From contig JAEUGW010000002.1 in NCBI GenBank assembly GCA_016795565.1, positions 1 to 64,000 on the forward strand: a stretch of DNA of 64,000 bases, read 5' to 3'. Below are positions 43,824 to 51,440 of this stretch, piece by piece. The notes beneath the pieces were generated by a model that saw only the letters and a list, made by a program, of their open reading frames with translations, had not been told where the DNA came from and searched no databases. Position 1 is the first letter of the stretch, and each line of letters starts with the position of its first letter. Made by a program: the position numbers and the translations under genes. The DNA comes from Opitutaceae bacterium (GTDB lineage Bacteria > Verrucomicrobiota > Verrucomicrobiia > Opitutales > Opitutaceae).

Positions 43824-45716
43824 TCATGCGGACTTCCGGTTCGCGAAGGCGATGAGGACGGCGAGGGTCCAGACGCGCGACCAGGCGCGGGTGTCGCGCC
43901 GGGTCTTGTAGTCGGTCCACACTTGCTGGACCTCGGCGGCTTGCAGCCAGGGACAGGCACCGAGCGAGGCCGTCGAGAAGGTCTCGTCGAGGAAAGGCCG
44001 CAGCTCCGCGAGCATCCAGTGGGCGAACGGCAGTGCGAAGCCCTGCTTGCGGCGGTTCCGGATGGCGGCGGGCACGAGGTCGGCGGTGGCGTCGGCCAGC
44101 GCGCGCTTGGGGCGGCGCGGGTCGTATTTGAACCAGGACCGCTGCGGCCACAGCCACTCAAGCAACGGGCGGTCCACGAACGGCACGCGCAGTTCCAGGG
44201 AGTTCGCCATGCTGAAGACATCGCTGTCGCGCAGGAGCACATCAGCCATGTAGGTGCGCAGCTCCCACGCGCTGATGATCTGGAAGGGATCGGCCCCGGG
44301 CAGCTCAAAGGCGAAATCCTCGAGTTGCGGATGGTTGGGCCCGAGCCGCCCGGCCTGCGCCCGGGCCTCGGGTGCGAGCAGCGAGAGCCGCACGGTTTCC
44401 GGCAGCACGCGGCGCTGGAGCGAGGCGAGCTCGTGGAGGTCGCGGGCGTGCGTGAGAAAATCGGCGAGCTTGCGCGCGCGCACGGTCGGCCGGGCGCGGA
44501 GCTGCTCCACGATGGCCCGGCGCATCCCGTCGGGCAACCGGCGCCACAGCGGCAGCAGGCGGTGCAGTCGCGGCAGGTCGCGGAAGGAGGGGTAGCCGCC
44601 AAACAGCTCGTCGCCGCCGAGGCCGGACAGTGCCACAGTGACGCCGCCGCGGCGCGCGGCCTGGCTGGCGTAGTAGGTGTTGATGCCGTCGCCGGTCGGC
44701 TGGTCGAAGGCGGCGAGCAGGCGCGGCAGGTCGGCGGCGACGCGGGCACCCGTGATCAGCTCCTCGTGATGCTCGGTGCCGAAGGCCTGCGCGGCGAGGC
44801 GCGCGCTGGCCTGTTCGGAGAAGGCGGCCTCGCCGAAGATGAGCGAGAATGTCTTCAGCTTCGCCGCGCCGCTGCGGGCCATGAGGCCGACAATGGCGGT
44901 CGAGTCCATGCCGCCGGAGAGGAAGGCGCCAACCGGGACGTCGGCCACGCGGTGGGCCCGGACGGAGTCATCCATTTGAGCGCGGAGACCGCCGACGAAA
45001 TCGTGATAGTTGGCCGCGATGTCGGGCCGGGTGGGGGCGGGGAGGTGCCACCAGGGGCCGGTTTGCACGCGGCCGGCGGCATCCACGGTGAGTTGGTGGC
45101 CCGGCGGCAGGCTGGCGATGCCGCGATAGATGGTGCGCGGAGCCGGCACGCTGAACCAGGCGAGGTATTCGCCGGCGGAGGTGGGGTCGATCTCGCGCGC
45201 CACGGTGCCGCTGGCGAGGAGGGCGTTGAGCTCGGAGGCGAAAAGGAGGCCCGCATCGGGCAGGCGCGCGTAGTAGAGGGGCTTGATGCCGAGCGGATCA
45301 CGCGCGGCGAACAGCACTTGCTCGCGCGCATCCCATACGGCGAAGGCGAACATGCCGCGCAGCCGCGGCAGGCACGCGGCGCCGTGGAGCGCGTAGGCGG
45401 CGAGCAGCACCTCGGTGTCGCAGTGGGTGCGAAAATCCCAGCCGCCCAACGCAAGTTCGGTGCGGAGGGCGCGGTAGTTGTAGATTGCGCCGTTGAAGAC
45501 GAGGGTGAAGCGCCCGTCGGGGCTCGTCATGGGCTGATGGCCGTTGGCCGGGTCGATGATCGCCAGCCGACACATGCCCAGGGTGGCGGGGCCGTCGGAG
45601 TGAAGGCCGCGGTCGTCCGGGCCGCGGTGCTGCTGGCGCTGCACCATGCGGTTCACCGCGTCCTCCCGCGTTGGGAGGTCATGGCGCAGCGAAATCAGGC
45701 CGGCTATGCCGCACAT
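43824..45716 (-). CDS. asnB: Asparagine synthase (glutamine-hydrolysing)
   Basis: A 630-residue class II amidotransferase, first gene of the minus-strand glycan locus. Cys2 begins the N-terminal nucleophile glutaminase (MCGIAGLISL, RGPDD, VFNGAIYNY, FAFAVWD). The C-terminal synthetase has the PP-loop AFLSGGMDSTAIVGL, then SGLGGDELFGGY. In surface-polysaccharide loci such paralogues often amidate a uronic or other acidic sugar rather than make asparagine, which would fit a UDP-glucuronate supply. The sequence cannot separate the two roles. The ATG at 45716 is preceded by an AT-rich patch and no strong Shine-Dalgarno. Confidence 0.92.
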   Translation of the reverse strand: MCGIAGLISLRHDLPTREDAVNRMVQRQQHRGPDDRGLHSDGPATLGMCRLAIIDPANGHQPMTSPDGRFTLVFNGAIYNYRALRTELALGGWDFRTHCDTEVLLAAYALHGAACLPRLRGMFAFAVWDAREQVLFAARDPLGIKPLYYARLPDAGLLFASELNALLASGTVAREIDPTSAGEYLAWFSVPAPRTIYRGIASLPPGHQLTVDAAGRVQTGPWWHLPAPTRPDIAANYHDFVGGLRAQMDDSVRAHRVADVPVGAFLSGGMDSTAIVGLMARSGAAKLKTFSLIFGEAAFSEQASARLAAQAFGTEHHEELITGARVAADLPRLLAAFDQPTGDGINTYYASQAARRGGVTVALSGLGGDELFGGYPSFRDLPRLHRLLPLWRRLPDGMRRAIVEQLRARPTVRARKLADFLTHARDLHELASLQRRVLPETVRLSLLAPEARAQAGRLGPNHPQLEDFAFELPGADPFQIISAWELRTYMADVLLRDSDVFSMANSLELRVPFVDRPLLEWLWPQRSWFKYDPRRPKRALADATADLVPAAIRNRRKQGFALPFAHWMLAELRPFLDETFSTASLGACPWLQAAEVQQVWTDYKTRRDTRAWSRVWTLAVLIAFANRKSA

Positions 45717-45877
45717 AAGGAAAATACACTAGAGATGGCTTCGCCGGGTCGCTTCCAGATCACGGAGGCGGCAAAGTCGGCAGTTAGTCCATCCACACGC
45801 AAATCAGCGGCCGAGACCGGCCGTCCCCATGCAACCTTTGCGCGGTGGGCGTGGCAATGCCGATTTTGTGCAAAGCC
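45717..45877. other. Intergenic spacer upstream of the glycan locus
   Basis: 161 bases between the start of asnB and the stop of the DJ-1/PfpI gene, both minus strand. Any promoter for the 33-kb locus should lie here. An AT-rich patch (45717-45735) sits directly at the asnB start, but I see no convincing -35/-10 pair or operator. The rest is mixed sequence with no repeat. Confidence 0.4.
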
Positions 45878-46417
45878 TTAGAGGCAAATGGCTTTGCTGA
45901 TTTCCGCCGATTTGGCTTCCGTGGTCAGCAAGGCAACCAAGTGCAGCCCGAATTCGACGGCCGTGCCGGCTCCGCGCGAGGTGGTGATTTTCCCGTCAGT
46001 GACGATGCGCTCTTGGGCGAGGATGGCGGGCAATTCTTGTGCTACGGAGAAGTGCGCCGTGTAGCGCCGGCCCGCAAGCAGTCCGGCGTCGTGGAGCACG
46101 GTTGGCGCGGCACAGATGGCGGCCAGCCAGCGGCCGGCGGCGTGCTGCCGGCACACGATGTCGCGCACGCGCGGATCGGCCCGCAGGTGTTTGACGCCGG
46201 CTCCGCCAGGCAGAAACACGAGATCGAAGGGCTGCGCTCCCACGGTGGCCAGGGCCACGTCGGCGTGGGCGGTGATGCCGCTGCGGCCGGTGGCGTGGCG
46301 GTGGTCGTTCAGCGAGGCCACTGTGACTTCGACGCCCGCGCGGCGCAGCAGATCCACTGGCGCGAAAGCCTCAATCTCCTCGAAATCATCGGCGAGCAGG
46401 ACAAGCACGGTGGGCAT
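45878..46417 (-). CDS. DJ-1/PfpI family protein
   Basis: A 179-residue member of the DJ-1/PfpI superfamily, close to the YajL/ThiJ branch (deglycase or chaperone-like stress proteins). VLVLLADDFEEIEAFAPVDLLRRAGV is the family start. The nucleophile elbow is LAAICAAPTVL with the reactive Cys, and LVFLPGGAGVKHL is also present. The acidic Glu of the active site is in DFEEIE. ATG at 46417 begins the conserved domain; the 14 residues before it in frame are unrelated. Divergent from the YeeZ-like gene. Confidence 0.9.
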   Translation of the reverse strand: MPTVLVLLADDFEEIEAFAPVDLLRRAGVEVTVASLNDHRHATGRSGITAHADVALATVGAQPFDLVFLPGGAGVKHLRADPRVRDIVCRQHAAGRWLAAICAAPTVLHDAGLLAGRRYTAHFSVAQELPAILAQERIVTDGKITTSRGAGTAVEFGLHLVALLTTEAKSAEISKAICL

Positions 46418-46508
46418 GAGGACGATGCTTGACCACAAACCGTCACGAATCAGGCACAATTTTTAGAATCCAATAGTGCCGGATTGTGTGCATTAGTGAG
46501 GATACTTC

Positions 46509-47399
46509 ATGAGTCTCCAGGGCAAGCGCCTCGTCATCTTCGGCTGCGGCTACGTCGGCTCGGCACTGGCCGATGCCGCGCTGGCCGCGGGTGCGCGGGT
46601 CGGGACCCTGACACGCAACCCGGAGAAGGCAGCGGCCTTGAGGGCGAAGGGCATCGAGGTGGTGGTGGCCGATCTGGCGGCGGCCGATTGGCATGCCCAA
46701 GTGGCTGGAGGTGCGGATTTCGTCGTCAACTGCGTCAGCTCGGGCGGATCGAAGAACTACCGGCGTTCCTATGTCGAGGGGATGAAGTCGATCCTCACCT
46801 GGGCGGCACGGGGCCCTGCGCCAGTCGGCACCCTGGTCTATACGAGCAGCACGGCGGTTTATCCGCAGGGCGGCGGGGCGGTCGTGGAAGAGACGGCGCC
46901 GGCGGAGGGCGCGACGCCGAACGGCGCCATTATTCGCGAATCGGAAGTGCTGCTGCAGGCCGCGCCGGCGGCAGCCGTCCGCCGCCATTTCATCCTGCGA
47001 TTGGCGGGCATCTACGGGCCGGACCGGCATCACTTGCTGGATCAACTGCGCGAGGGGCGCCCGGTGCTCGGCGGCTCCGGCGAGCACCGGCTGAACCTGG
47101 TGCATCGCGACGACATCGTGGCCGCGATCCTGGCCTGTCTGACGGCGCCCGCCGCGGTGGGGAGCGGGATTTTCAATGTCGCGGACACCGGGCCGGTGGC
47201 GCGGGCCGAGGTGGTGCGCTGGCTCGCGGACCGGCTGGGACGCCCGGTGCCGGGGTTTGACGGCGCCACCACGACGCGGCGGGGCGGAGCGCCGATGCCG
47301 GACCGGATCATCAGCAGCGTCAAAATCCAGCGCGTGCTCGGCTGGCGGCCGCAGTATCCCGACTACCGGGCTGGCTACGAAAAATTGTTGTCGCTTTAG
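46509..47399 (+). CDS. NAD-dependent epimerase/dehydratase-like protein (YeeZ-like)
   Basis: A 296-residue extended short-chain dehydrogenase fold. The nucleotide-binding start LVIFGCGYVGSALADAAL has GxGxxG spacing, LVYTSSTAVYPQGGG is the active-site strand, and LNLVHRDDIVAAI and ADTGPVARAEV follow. The YxxxK catalytic pair is not obvious, as in YeeZ-type relatives, whose substrate is unknown. ATG at 46509; the likely promoter lies in the 91-base gap to the divergent DJ-1 gene. Confidence 0.82.
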   Translation: MSLQGKRLVIFGCGYVGSALADAALAAGARVGTLTRNPEKAAALRAKGIEVVVADLAAADWHAQVAGGADFVVNCVSSGGSKNYRRSYVEGMKSILTWAARGPAPVGTLVYTSSTAVYPQGGGAVVEETAPAEGATPNGAIIRESEVLLQAAPAAAVRRHFILRLAGIYGPDRHHLLDQLREGRPVLGGSGEHRLNLVHRDDIVAAILACLTAPAAVGSGIFNVADTGPVARAEVVRWLADRLGRPVPGFDGATTTRRGGAPMPDRIISSVKIQRVLGWRPQYPDYRAGYEKLLSL

Positions 47400-47450
47400 C
47401 CGGGGGCCGCTCTTTCAACATTCACCCTGCAACTTTCAACCCACTCAACC

Positions 47451-47759
47451 ATGGCCGGCGTAGGCAAACTCCTCAAACAGGCGCAGAAAATGCAGAAGCA
47501 GATCGAGACGATGCAGTCGTCGCTCGAGACGCAGGTGATCGACGTGTCCAGCGGCGGCGGTGCCGTGCAGATCAGGATCAACGGCGCCGGCAAGTTCCTG
47601 GCCTTCAAGCTCGATCCCGAGTTCCTCAAGGAGGATACGAAGCTCGTCGAGGAGACACTGCTGCAGGCCACGCAGGAAGCGGCGGCCAAGGCGAAGGAGC
47701 TGAACGAGTCGGAGATGCAGAAAATCTCGTCGGCGTTCCAGATGCCGGGGATGTTCTGA
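47451..47759 (+). CDS. YbaB/EbfC family nucleoid-associated protein
   Basis: A 102-residue DNA-binding protein of the YbaB/EbfC family that dimerises and coats DNA. LLKQAQKMQKQIETMQSSLE forms the first helix. The IRINGAGKFLAFKLDPEFL strand and a helical tail with ETLLQATQEAAAKAKEL are typical. It is followed by recR, the usual neighbour (ybaB-recR), with a 92-base gap occupied by an AATCGAAAATC repeat. Confidence 0.93.
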   Translation: MAGVGKLLKQAQKMQKQIETMQSSLETQVIDVSSGGGAVQIRINGAGKFLAFKLDPEFLKEDTKLVEETLLQATQEAAAKAKELNESEMQKISSAFQMPGMF

Positions 47760-47781
47760 TATTTTTTGATTTTAGGTTCTC

Positions 47782-47849
47782 GATTTTCGATTGGTCGCGG
47801 TCGCGCACTGGTCCAGAAATCGAAAATCATGAATCAAGAATCGAAAATC
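47782..47849. repeat. AT-rich inverted repeat before recR
   Basis: GATTTTCGATT (47782-47792) is a perfect inverse of AATCGAAAATC at 47818-47828, and the same 11-mer occurs again directly at 47839-47849, immediately before the recR ATG at 47852. It is the most AT-rich stretch of this region. It may form alternative hairpins at the recR start. Confidence 0.75.
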
Positions 47850-47851
47850 CA

Positions 47852-48445
47852 ATGACTCCCGCCCTAGAAGCGTTGCAGAAGGCGCTGAAGCAGCTGCCGG
47901 GCATCGGCTACCGGTCCGCCGAGCGCATCGCGCTGCACCTGCTCGTGGAAAAACCGGGCCGGCTGCCCGAGCTGGTCGCCGCGCTGGAGTCGGCTGCCCG
48001 GAGTGTCCGCCGCTGCACCGTGTGCGGCAACCTCGCGGAGGAGGAGCATTGCGCGGTGTGCGCCGATGAGCGCCGCCGCACCGGCCAGGTGTGCGTGGTG
48101 GAATACGTGCCGGATCTTGCGGCCATCGAGCGTTCCGGTGCCTATCGCGGGCGCTACCATGTGTTGCACGGCAAGCTTTCCCCCATCCGCGGGGTGGCAC
48201 CGGAGGACCTCAACCTCGCGGCCCTGCTGCGCCGGATCGAGTCGGGGGAGACCACCGAGGTGATCCTCGCGCTCTCGAACGATGTCGAGGGCGAGGCGAC
48301 CTGCCATTACCTGACGGAACGCCTGCCCAAGGCCGGCGTGAAGGTGACGCGCATCGGTTTCGGCCTGCCCAGTGGCGGTGGCGTGCTCTATGCCGACGCC
48401 GTCACCCTGCGCAGCGCGCTGGAGGCCCGGCGGGATTATTCGTGA
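47852..48445 (+). CDS. recR: Recombination mediator protein RecR
   Basis: A 197-residue protein that with RecO (and RecF) loads RecA on gapped DNA. A helix-hairpin-helix at LKQLPGIGYRSAERIAL is followed by a C4 zinc finger with Cys55, Cys58, Cys67 and Cys70 (CTVCGN...HCAVC). A Toprim domain follows, with VVEYVPDLAAIERSGAYRGRYHVL and the acidic ILALSNDVEGEAT. ATG at 47852, directly preceded by an AATCGAAAATC copy in place of a ribosome-binding site. Confidence 0.96.
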   Translation: MTPALEALQKALKQLPGIGYRSAERIALHLLVEKPGRLPELVAALESAARSVRRCTVCGNLAEEEHCAVCADERRRTGQVCVVEYVPDLAAIERSGAYRGRYHVLHGKLSPIRGVAPEDLNLAALLRRIESGETTEVILALSNDVEGEATCHYLTERLPKAGVKVTRIGFGLPSGGGVLYADAVTLRSALEARRDYS

Positions 48446-48491
48446 CTTGCAGCCCGGCGGACAGGTGCCTTTAGTGCCGCCTCAGTTCTTT

Positions 48492-48565
48492 GCGGGCGTA
48501 GTATATCGGTATTATGCGTGCTTCCCAAGCATGAGAGGCGGGTTCGATTCCCGCCGCCCGCACCA
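48492..48565 (+). tRNA. tRNA-Gly (anticodon CCC)
   Basis: A cloverleaf can be folded. The acceptor GCGGGCG (48492-48498) pairs with CGCCCGC before the discriminator A (48562). The anticodon stem CGTGC/GCATG holds loop TTCCCAA, giving anticodon CCC. The T-arm is GCGGG-TTCGATT-CCCGC. The CCA end is encoded (48563-48565). The D-stem is short (three pairs, one G-T). It reads codon GGG. Confidence 0.93.
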
Positions 48566-48619
48566 GCCTTCGCCGAGCAAAGCGAGGACGAAGGCTGCCG
48601 TCCATAGGCTTGGCGAAGG
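48566..48619. repeat. Competing hairpins after tRNA-Gly
   Basis: GCCTTCG (48566-48572) pairs with CGAAGGC (48589-48595), while the overlapping CCTTCGCC (48567-48574) can pair instead with GGCGAAGG (48612-48619). It begins directly after the encoded CCA. A weaker stem CTGG-cagg-CCAG followed by six T (48659-48676) further on may be the actual terminator. Confidence 0.5.
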
Positions 48620-48704
48620 GCGGCATTTCACTTCCTTGCGCCCCTCGAGTGGCTACAGCTGGCAGGCCAGTTTTTTGTCCGGTAACCCCAACCCCTAAAT
48701 CCCA

Positions 48705-48944
48705 ATGAAATCCCCCAAATCCATCCTCGCCCTCGTTGTTCTCGCGCTGCTGTCCACCGGCCTGGCCTTTGCCGGCGATGACAAGAAGGAATCCAAGGCG
48801 GCCGGCTGTTGCGCCCGCGCCGAGGCCAAGGGCGAGAAGTGCGGCCATGGCTGCTGCGCCGAGGCCGCCAAGGACGGCAACAATTGCGGGAAGTGCAAAG
48901 GCAGCGGCAAGATCGAGAAGAAGGAAGAGGCCAAGAAACACTGA
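48705..48944 (+). CDS. Small Cys-rich exported protein
   Basis: A 79-residue protein of no family I recognise. Residues 1-23 form a clear signal peptide (MKSPKSILALVVLALLSTGL then AFA). The mature ~56 residues hold seven Cys at 35, 36, 46, 50, 51, 61 and 64, many Lys and Glu, and a C-G-K-C-K-G-S-G-K turn reminiscent of zinc-knuckle loops. It could bind metal or be disulfide-linked in the periplasm. A Rho-independent terminator follows directly, supporting a real monocistronic gene. Confidence 0.8.
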   Translation: MKSPKSILALVVLALLSTGLAFAGDDKKESKAAGCCARAEAKGEKCGHGCCAEAAKDGNNCGKCKGSGKIEKKEEAKKH

Positions 48945-48966
48945 GATTGCTTCCCCTTCAATCCGC

Positions 48967-48996
48967 GCCGCGCATCCGTGAGGAGCGCGGCTTTTT
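48967..48996 (+). terminator. Rho-independent terminator
   Basis: GCCGCGC (48967-48973) pairs perfectly with GCGCGGC (48985-48991) over an 11-base loop, followed by TTTTTATTTTA. It ends the Cys-rich small-protein gene. Confidence 0.85.
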
Positions 48997-49002
48997 ATTT
49001 TA

Positions 49003-49070
49003 GGTGGAGCCCGACCTCCGGGCGGGCTTTGCCCATGGGATAAAACCGGTCCGGAGGTCCGGTTCCACCT
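49003..49070. repeat. Long inverted repeat (GGTGGA...TCCACC family)
   Basis: The 18-base arms GTGGAGCCCGACCTCCGG (49004-49021) and CCGGAGGTCCGGTTCCAC (49051-49068) pair with two mismatches, and the flanking AGGTGGA/TCCACCT extends the pairing. An inner GGGCGGGC-tttGCCC stem adds a second hairpin. It abuts the dxs stop codon and could end dxs transcription. Confidence 0.8.
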
Positions 49071-51001
49071 CAGACGTCCGCCGTGGCTTTCTGGCCGGTC
49101 TGCAGCCCGCGCCAGCGGTCGCTGACGCGCTGAAAAATGTCGTCCGGCGCGAGGCCGTAGCTGGCGCGCAGGATCTCCACGCTGCTGCCGTGCTCGACAA
49201 ACTTGTCGGGCCAGCCGATGCGCTCGACCGCCGTCGGGCAATGCGCTTCCTGCAACGCCTCGAGCACGGCGCTGCCGAAGCCGCCGGCGAGGACGTGGTC
49301 CTCCAGCGTGACGATGAGCGGCACGACGGCGGCCTGGCTCAGGAGCAGGTTGCGGTCGAGCGGCTTGACGAAGCGGGCGTTGACGACGCCGACGGAGACG
49401 CCGGCCTCGCGTTCGAGGCGTGCGGCGAGCTTGAGGGCCTCGGGCACCATGTTGCCGAGGGCCCAGAGGATGATCTGCGTGCCGACCTTGAGCACCTCGG
49501 CCTGGCCGATGGGCATGAGCGCGGGTTCGTTCTTGATGGGGGCGCCGGTGCCGGCGCCCCGCGGGTAGCGGATGAAGCCCGGACCGGGCAGGTGCAGCGA
49601 GGTGTGCAGCATGTCCACGAGTTCGTCCTCGTCCTTCGGCTGCATGACGGTGGCGTTGGGCACGCAGCGGAGGTAGGAAAGGTCGAACAGGCCGTGGTGC
49701 GTGGGGCCGTCGTTGGGCGACAGGCCGGCGCGATCCATGCAGAAGGTCACGGGCAGGTTCTGCAGCGCGACGTCGTGGATGACCTGGTCGTAGGCGCGTT
49801 GGAGGAAGGTCGAGTAGATCGCGCAGACCGGGCGGAAACCCTTGGTCGCGAGGCCGGCGGCGAAGAGCACGGCGTGTTCCTCAGCGATGCCGACATCGAA
49901 GAACTGGCCCGGAACCTCCTTCGCGAGCTGCGAGAGGCCGGTGCCGGCGGGCATGGCGCCGGTGATGCCGAGGACCTTCGGGTTGGTGCGGGCGAAGCGC
50001 GAGAGCGCGGCACCGAAGACATCCTGGTAGTTGGGCGGCGTGCCGGGGATGGGCGTCACGCTTTCGCCGGTCTCGGGGTCGAAGGGGCTGGCGCCGTGGA
50101 ATTTCTCGGGTGAGTTGACGGCGGCGTCGAGGCCCTTGCCCTTCTTCGTCAGCACATGGATGAGCACCGGCACGTCGCAGTGGCGGGCGAACTCGAGGTT
50201 CTTCTCCAGGGCGGCGAGATTGTGGCCGTCCACCGGGCCGAGATAGCGCAGGCCGAATTTCTCGAAGAGGGACGACTCGACGAAGAAGTCCTTCGTCTCG
50301 CGCTTCCACTTGTGGTAAACCTTGTTCATCTCCACGCCGGTCGGGAAGCTCTTGAAGAAGGCCTCCACGTCGTGGTGCAGCTTGTTGTAGGTCGGGCTGG
50401 TGCTGAGGCGGTTCAGGTAGCCGGAGATGGCGCCGACGTTCTTGGCGATGGACCACTCGTTGTCGTTGAGGATGACGATGAGGCGCTTGGTCGAGCCGAC
50501 GACGTTGTTCATCGCCTCGAGGGTGATGCCGCAGGTGAAGGCCGCGTCGCCGCACACCGCGACCACGTGCTCATGCGAGCCGCGGAGATCGCGCGCCGTG
50601 GCCATGCCCAGCGCGGCCGAGAGGGCGGTGCCGGCGTGGCCGGCGCCGAACGCGTCGTGCGGGCTCTCGGCGCGGTAGAGGAAGCCCGAGGCGCCGCCGG
50701 TCTTGCGGAGTTTGGCGAAGAAGTCGCCCTGGCGGCCGGTGAGGAGCTTGTGCACGTAGCCCTGGTGGGCGACGTCGAACACGAACTGGTCGTCGGGTGA
50801 GCTGAACACGCGGTGCAGCGCGATGGTCAGCTCGACGACACCGAGGTTGGGGCCGATGTGGCCGCCGTTGCGGGCGGTGACCTCGATCAGCTCGTCGCGG
50901 ATTTCCTGGGCCAGTTGCGGGAGCTGGGCGGGCGCGAGGGCCTTGACGTCGGCGGGGCCGGTGATGCGGGAGAGAAGGGTGGCGGACGGAGTGGAGCTCA
51001 T
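49070..51001 (-). CDS. dxs: 1-deoxy-D-xylulose-5-phosphate synthase
   Basis: Thiamine-diphosphate enzyme that condenses pyruvate and glyceraldehyde-3-P, the first step of the MEP isoprenoid pathway. The 643-residue protein has an N-terminal domain with HIGPNLGVVELTIALH and FDVAHQGYVHKLLTGR, and the ThDP-binding CGDAAFTCGITLEAMN plus LNDNEWSIAKNVG. A middle domain follows with FDVGIAEEHAVLFAAGL and MDRAGLSPNDGPTHHGLFD, and a C-terminal transketolase-like domain. It differs slightly from standard DXS in CGDAAFT (usually GDGALT). It is preceded by xseB with a 21-base gap. The undecaprenyl carrier of the glycan locus ultimately derives from this pathway. Confidence 0.92.
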   Translation of the reverse strand: MSSTPSATLLSRITGPADVKALAPAQLPQLAQEIRDELIEVTARNGGHIGPNLGVVELTIALHRVFSSPDDQFVFDVAHQGYVHKLLTGRQGDFFAKLRKTGGASGFLYRAESPHDAFGAGHAGTALSAALGMATARDLRGSHEHVVAVCGDAAFTCGITLEAMNNVVGSTKRLIVILNDNEWSIAKNVGAISGYLNRLSTSPTYNKLHHDVEAFFKSFPTGVEMNKVYHKWKRETKDFFVESSLFEKFGLRYLGPVDGHNLAALEKNLEFARHCDVPVLIHVLTKKGKGLDAAVNSPEKFHGASPFDPETGESVTPIPGTPPNYQDVFGAALSRFARTNPKVLGITGAMPAGTGLSQLAKEVPGQFFDVGIAEEHAVLFAAGLATKGFRPVCAIYSTFLQRAYDQVIHDVALQNLPVTFCMDRAGLSPNDGPTHHGLFDLSYLRCVPNATVMQPKDEDELVDMLHTSLHLPGPGFIRYPRGAGTGAPIKNEPALMPIGQAEVLKVGTQIILWALGNMVPEALKLAARLEREAGVSVGVVNARFVKPLDRNLLLSQAAVVPLIVTLEDHVLAGGFGSAVLEALQEAHCPTAVERIGWPDKFVEHGSSVEILRASYGLAPDDIFQRVSDRWRGLQTGQKATADV

Positions 51002-51022
51002 CTGGGTGGGCGCGGACCGCGC

Positions 51023-51271
51023 TTATTCGCTGCGGCTGGAGGCAAACGGCTCGAAGGCGGCGCTGCCGTCCTTGCCTTTCTTCAGTTTCTCGATCTTGAG
51101 CTCGGCCTCCTTGAGGCGGCCTTCGCAGACCTTGAGCAACTTGCTGCCCTCCTCGTATTTGGCCAGCAGCTCGGCCAGGGGAACCTCGCCCGATTCCATC
51201 GCATCAACGATGCCCTCCAGCTTGGCGAGGGCTGCTTCGAAACTGAGTTTGGCGGTCTTGTCTGAATCCAC
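51023..51271 (-). CDS. xseB: Exodeoxyribonuclease VII small subunit
   Basis: An 82-residue helical subunit that binds XseA to form a single-strand-specific exonuclease. LSFEAALAKLEGIVDAMESGEVPLAELLAKYEEGSKLLKVC is the family core, with the usual L-E-x-I-V-x-x-M-E-x-G-E pattern. The tail is Lys-rich. It is cotranscribed with dxs, a frequent link, though the usual ispA between them is missing. Confidence 0.94.
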   Translation of the reverse strand: MDSDKTAKLSFEAALAKLEGIVDAMESGEVPLAELLAKYEEGSKLLKVCEGRLKEAELKIEKLKKGKDGSAAFEPFASSRSE

Positions 51272-51351
51272 GGCGCCAATCTGGGCCCGAGGGCGGGGAT
51301 TTCAATCAAACTTTGGAACGAAGAGAACCGTCACAGTGGCAGGATTTTAGG

Positions 51352-51405
51352 TGGGCGCCGGTTTCCAGGTCGGCGCCAGATCGCCGATGAGGAAATCGGC
51401 GCCCA
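51352..51405. repeat. Inverted repeat before the M48 peptidase
   Basis: TGGGCGCCGGTTTCC (51352-51366) pairs with GGAAATCGGCGCCCA (51391-51405) with one mismatch. An internal TCGGCGCCAGATCGCCGA can form a smaller stem. An open frame through this repeat is not coding. Confidence 0.78.
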
Positions 51406-51440
51406 GCTTGGTAAATAGTGTTTGGCGGCAGTCGAAAAAC

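Noticed and set aside
43659-45881. Plus-strand open frame of 740 codons
   Set aside because: Antisense to asnB, which has complete glutaminase and synthetase motifs; composition is non-protein-like.
46429-46469. Promoter-like TTGACC and TAGAAT between DJ-1 and the YeeZ-like gene
   Set aside because: The spacing (29 bases) is far outside the 16-18 range, and the alternative CACAAT is 20 bases away.
48659-48676. Terminator CTGG-cagg-CCAG-TTTTTT after tRNA-Gly
   Set aside because: The stem is only four pairs, so I mention it but do not list it as a separate terminator.
51351-51440. 30-codon N-terminal extension of the M48 peptidase
   Set aside because: These codons lie in the 51352 inverted repeat and do not resemble the family start; MPFQRMDWLL fits better.
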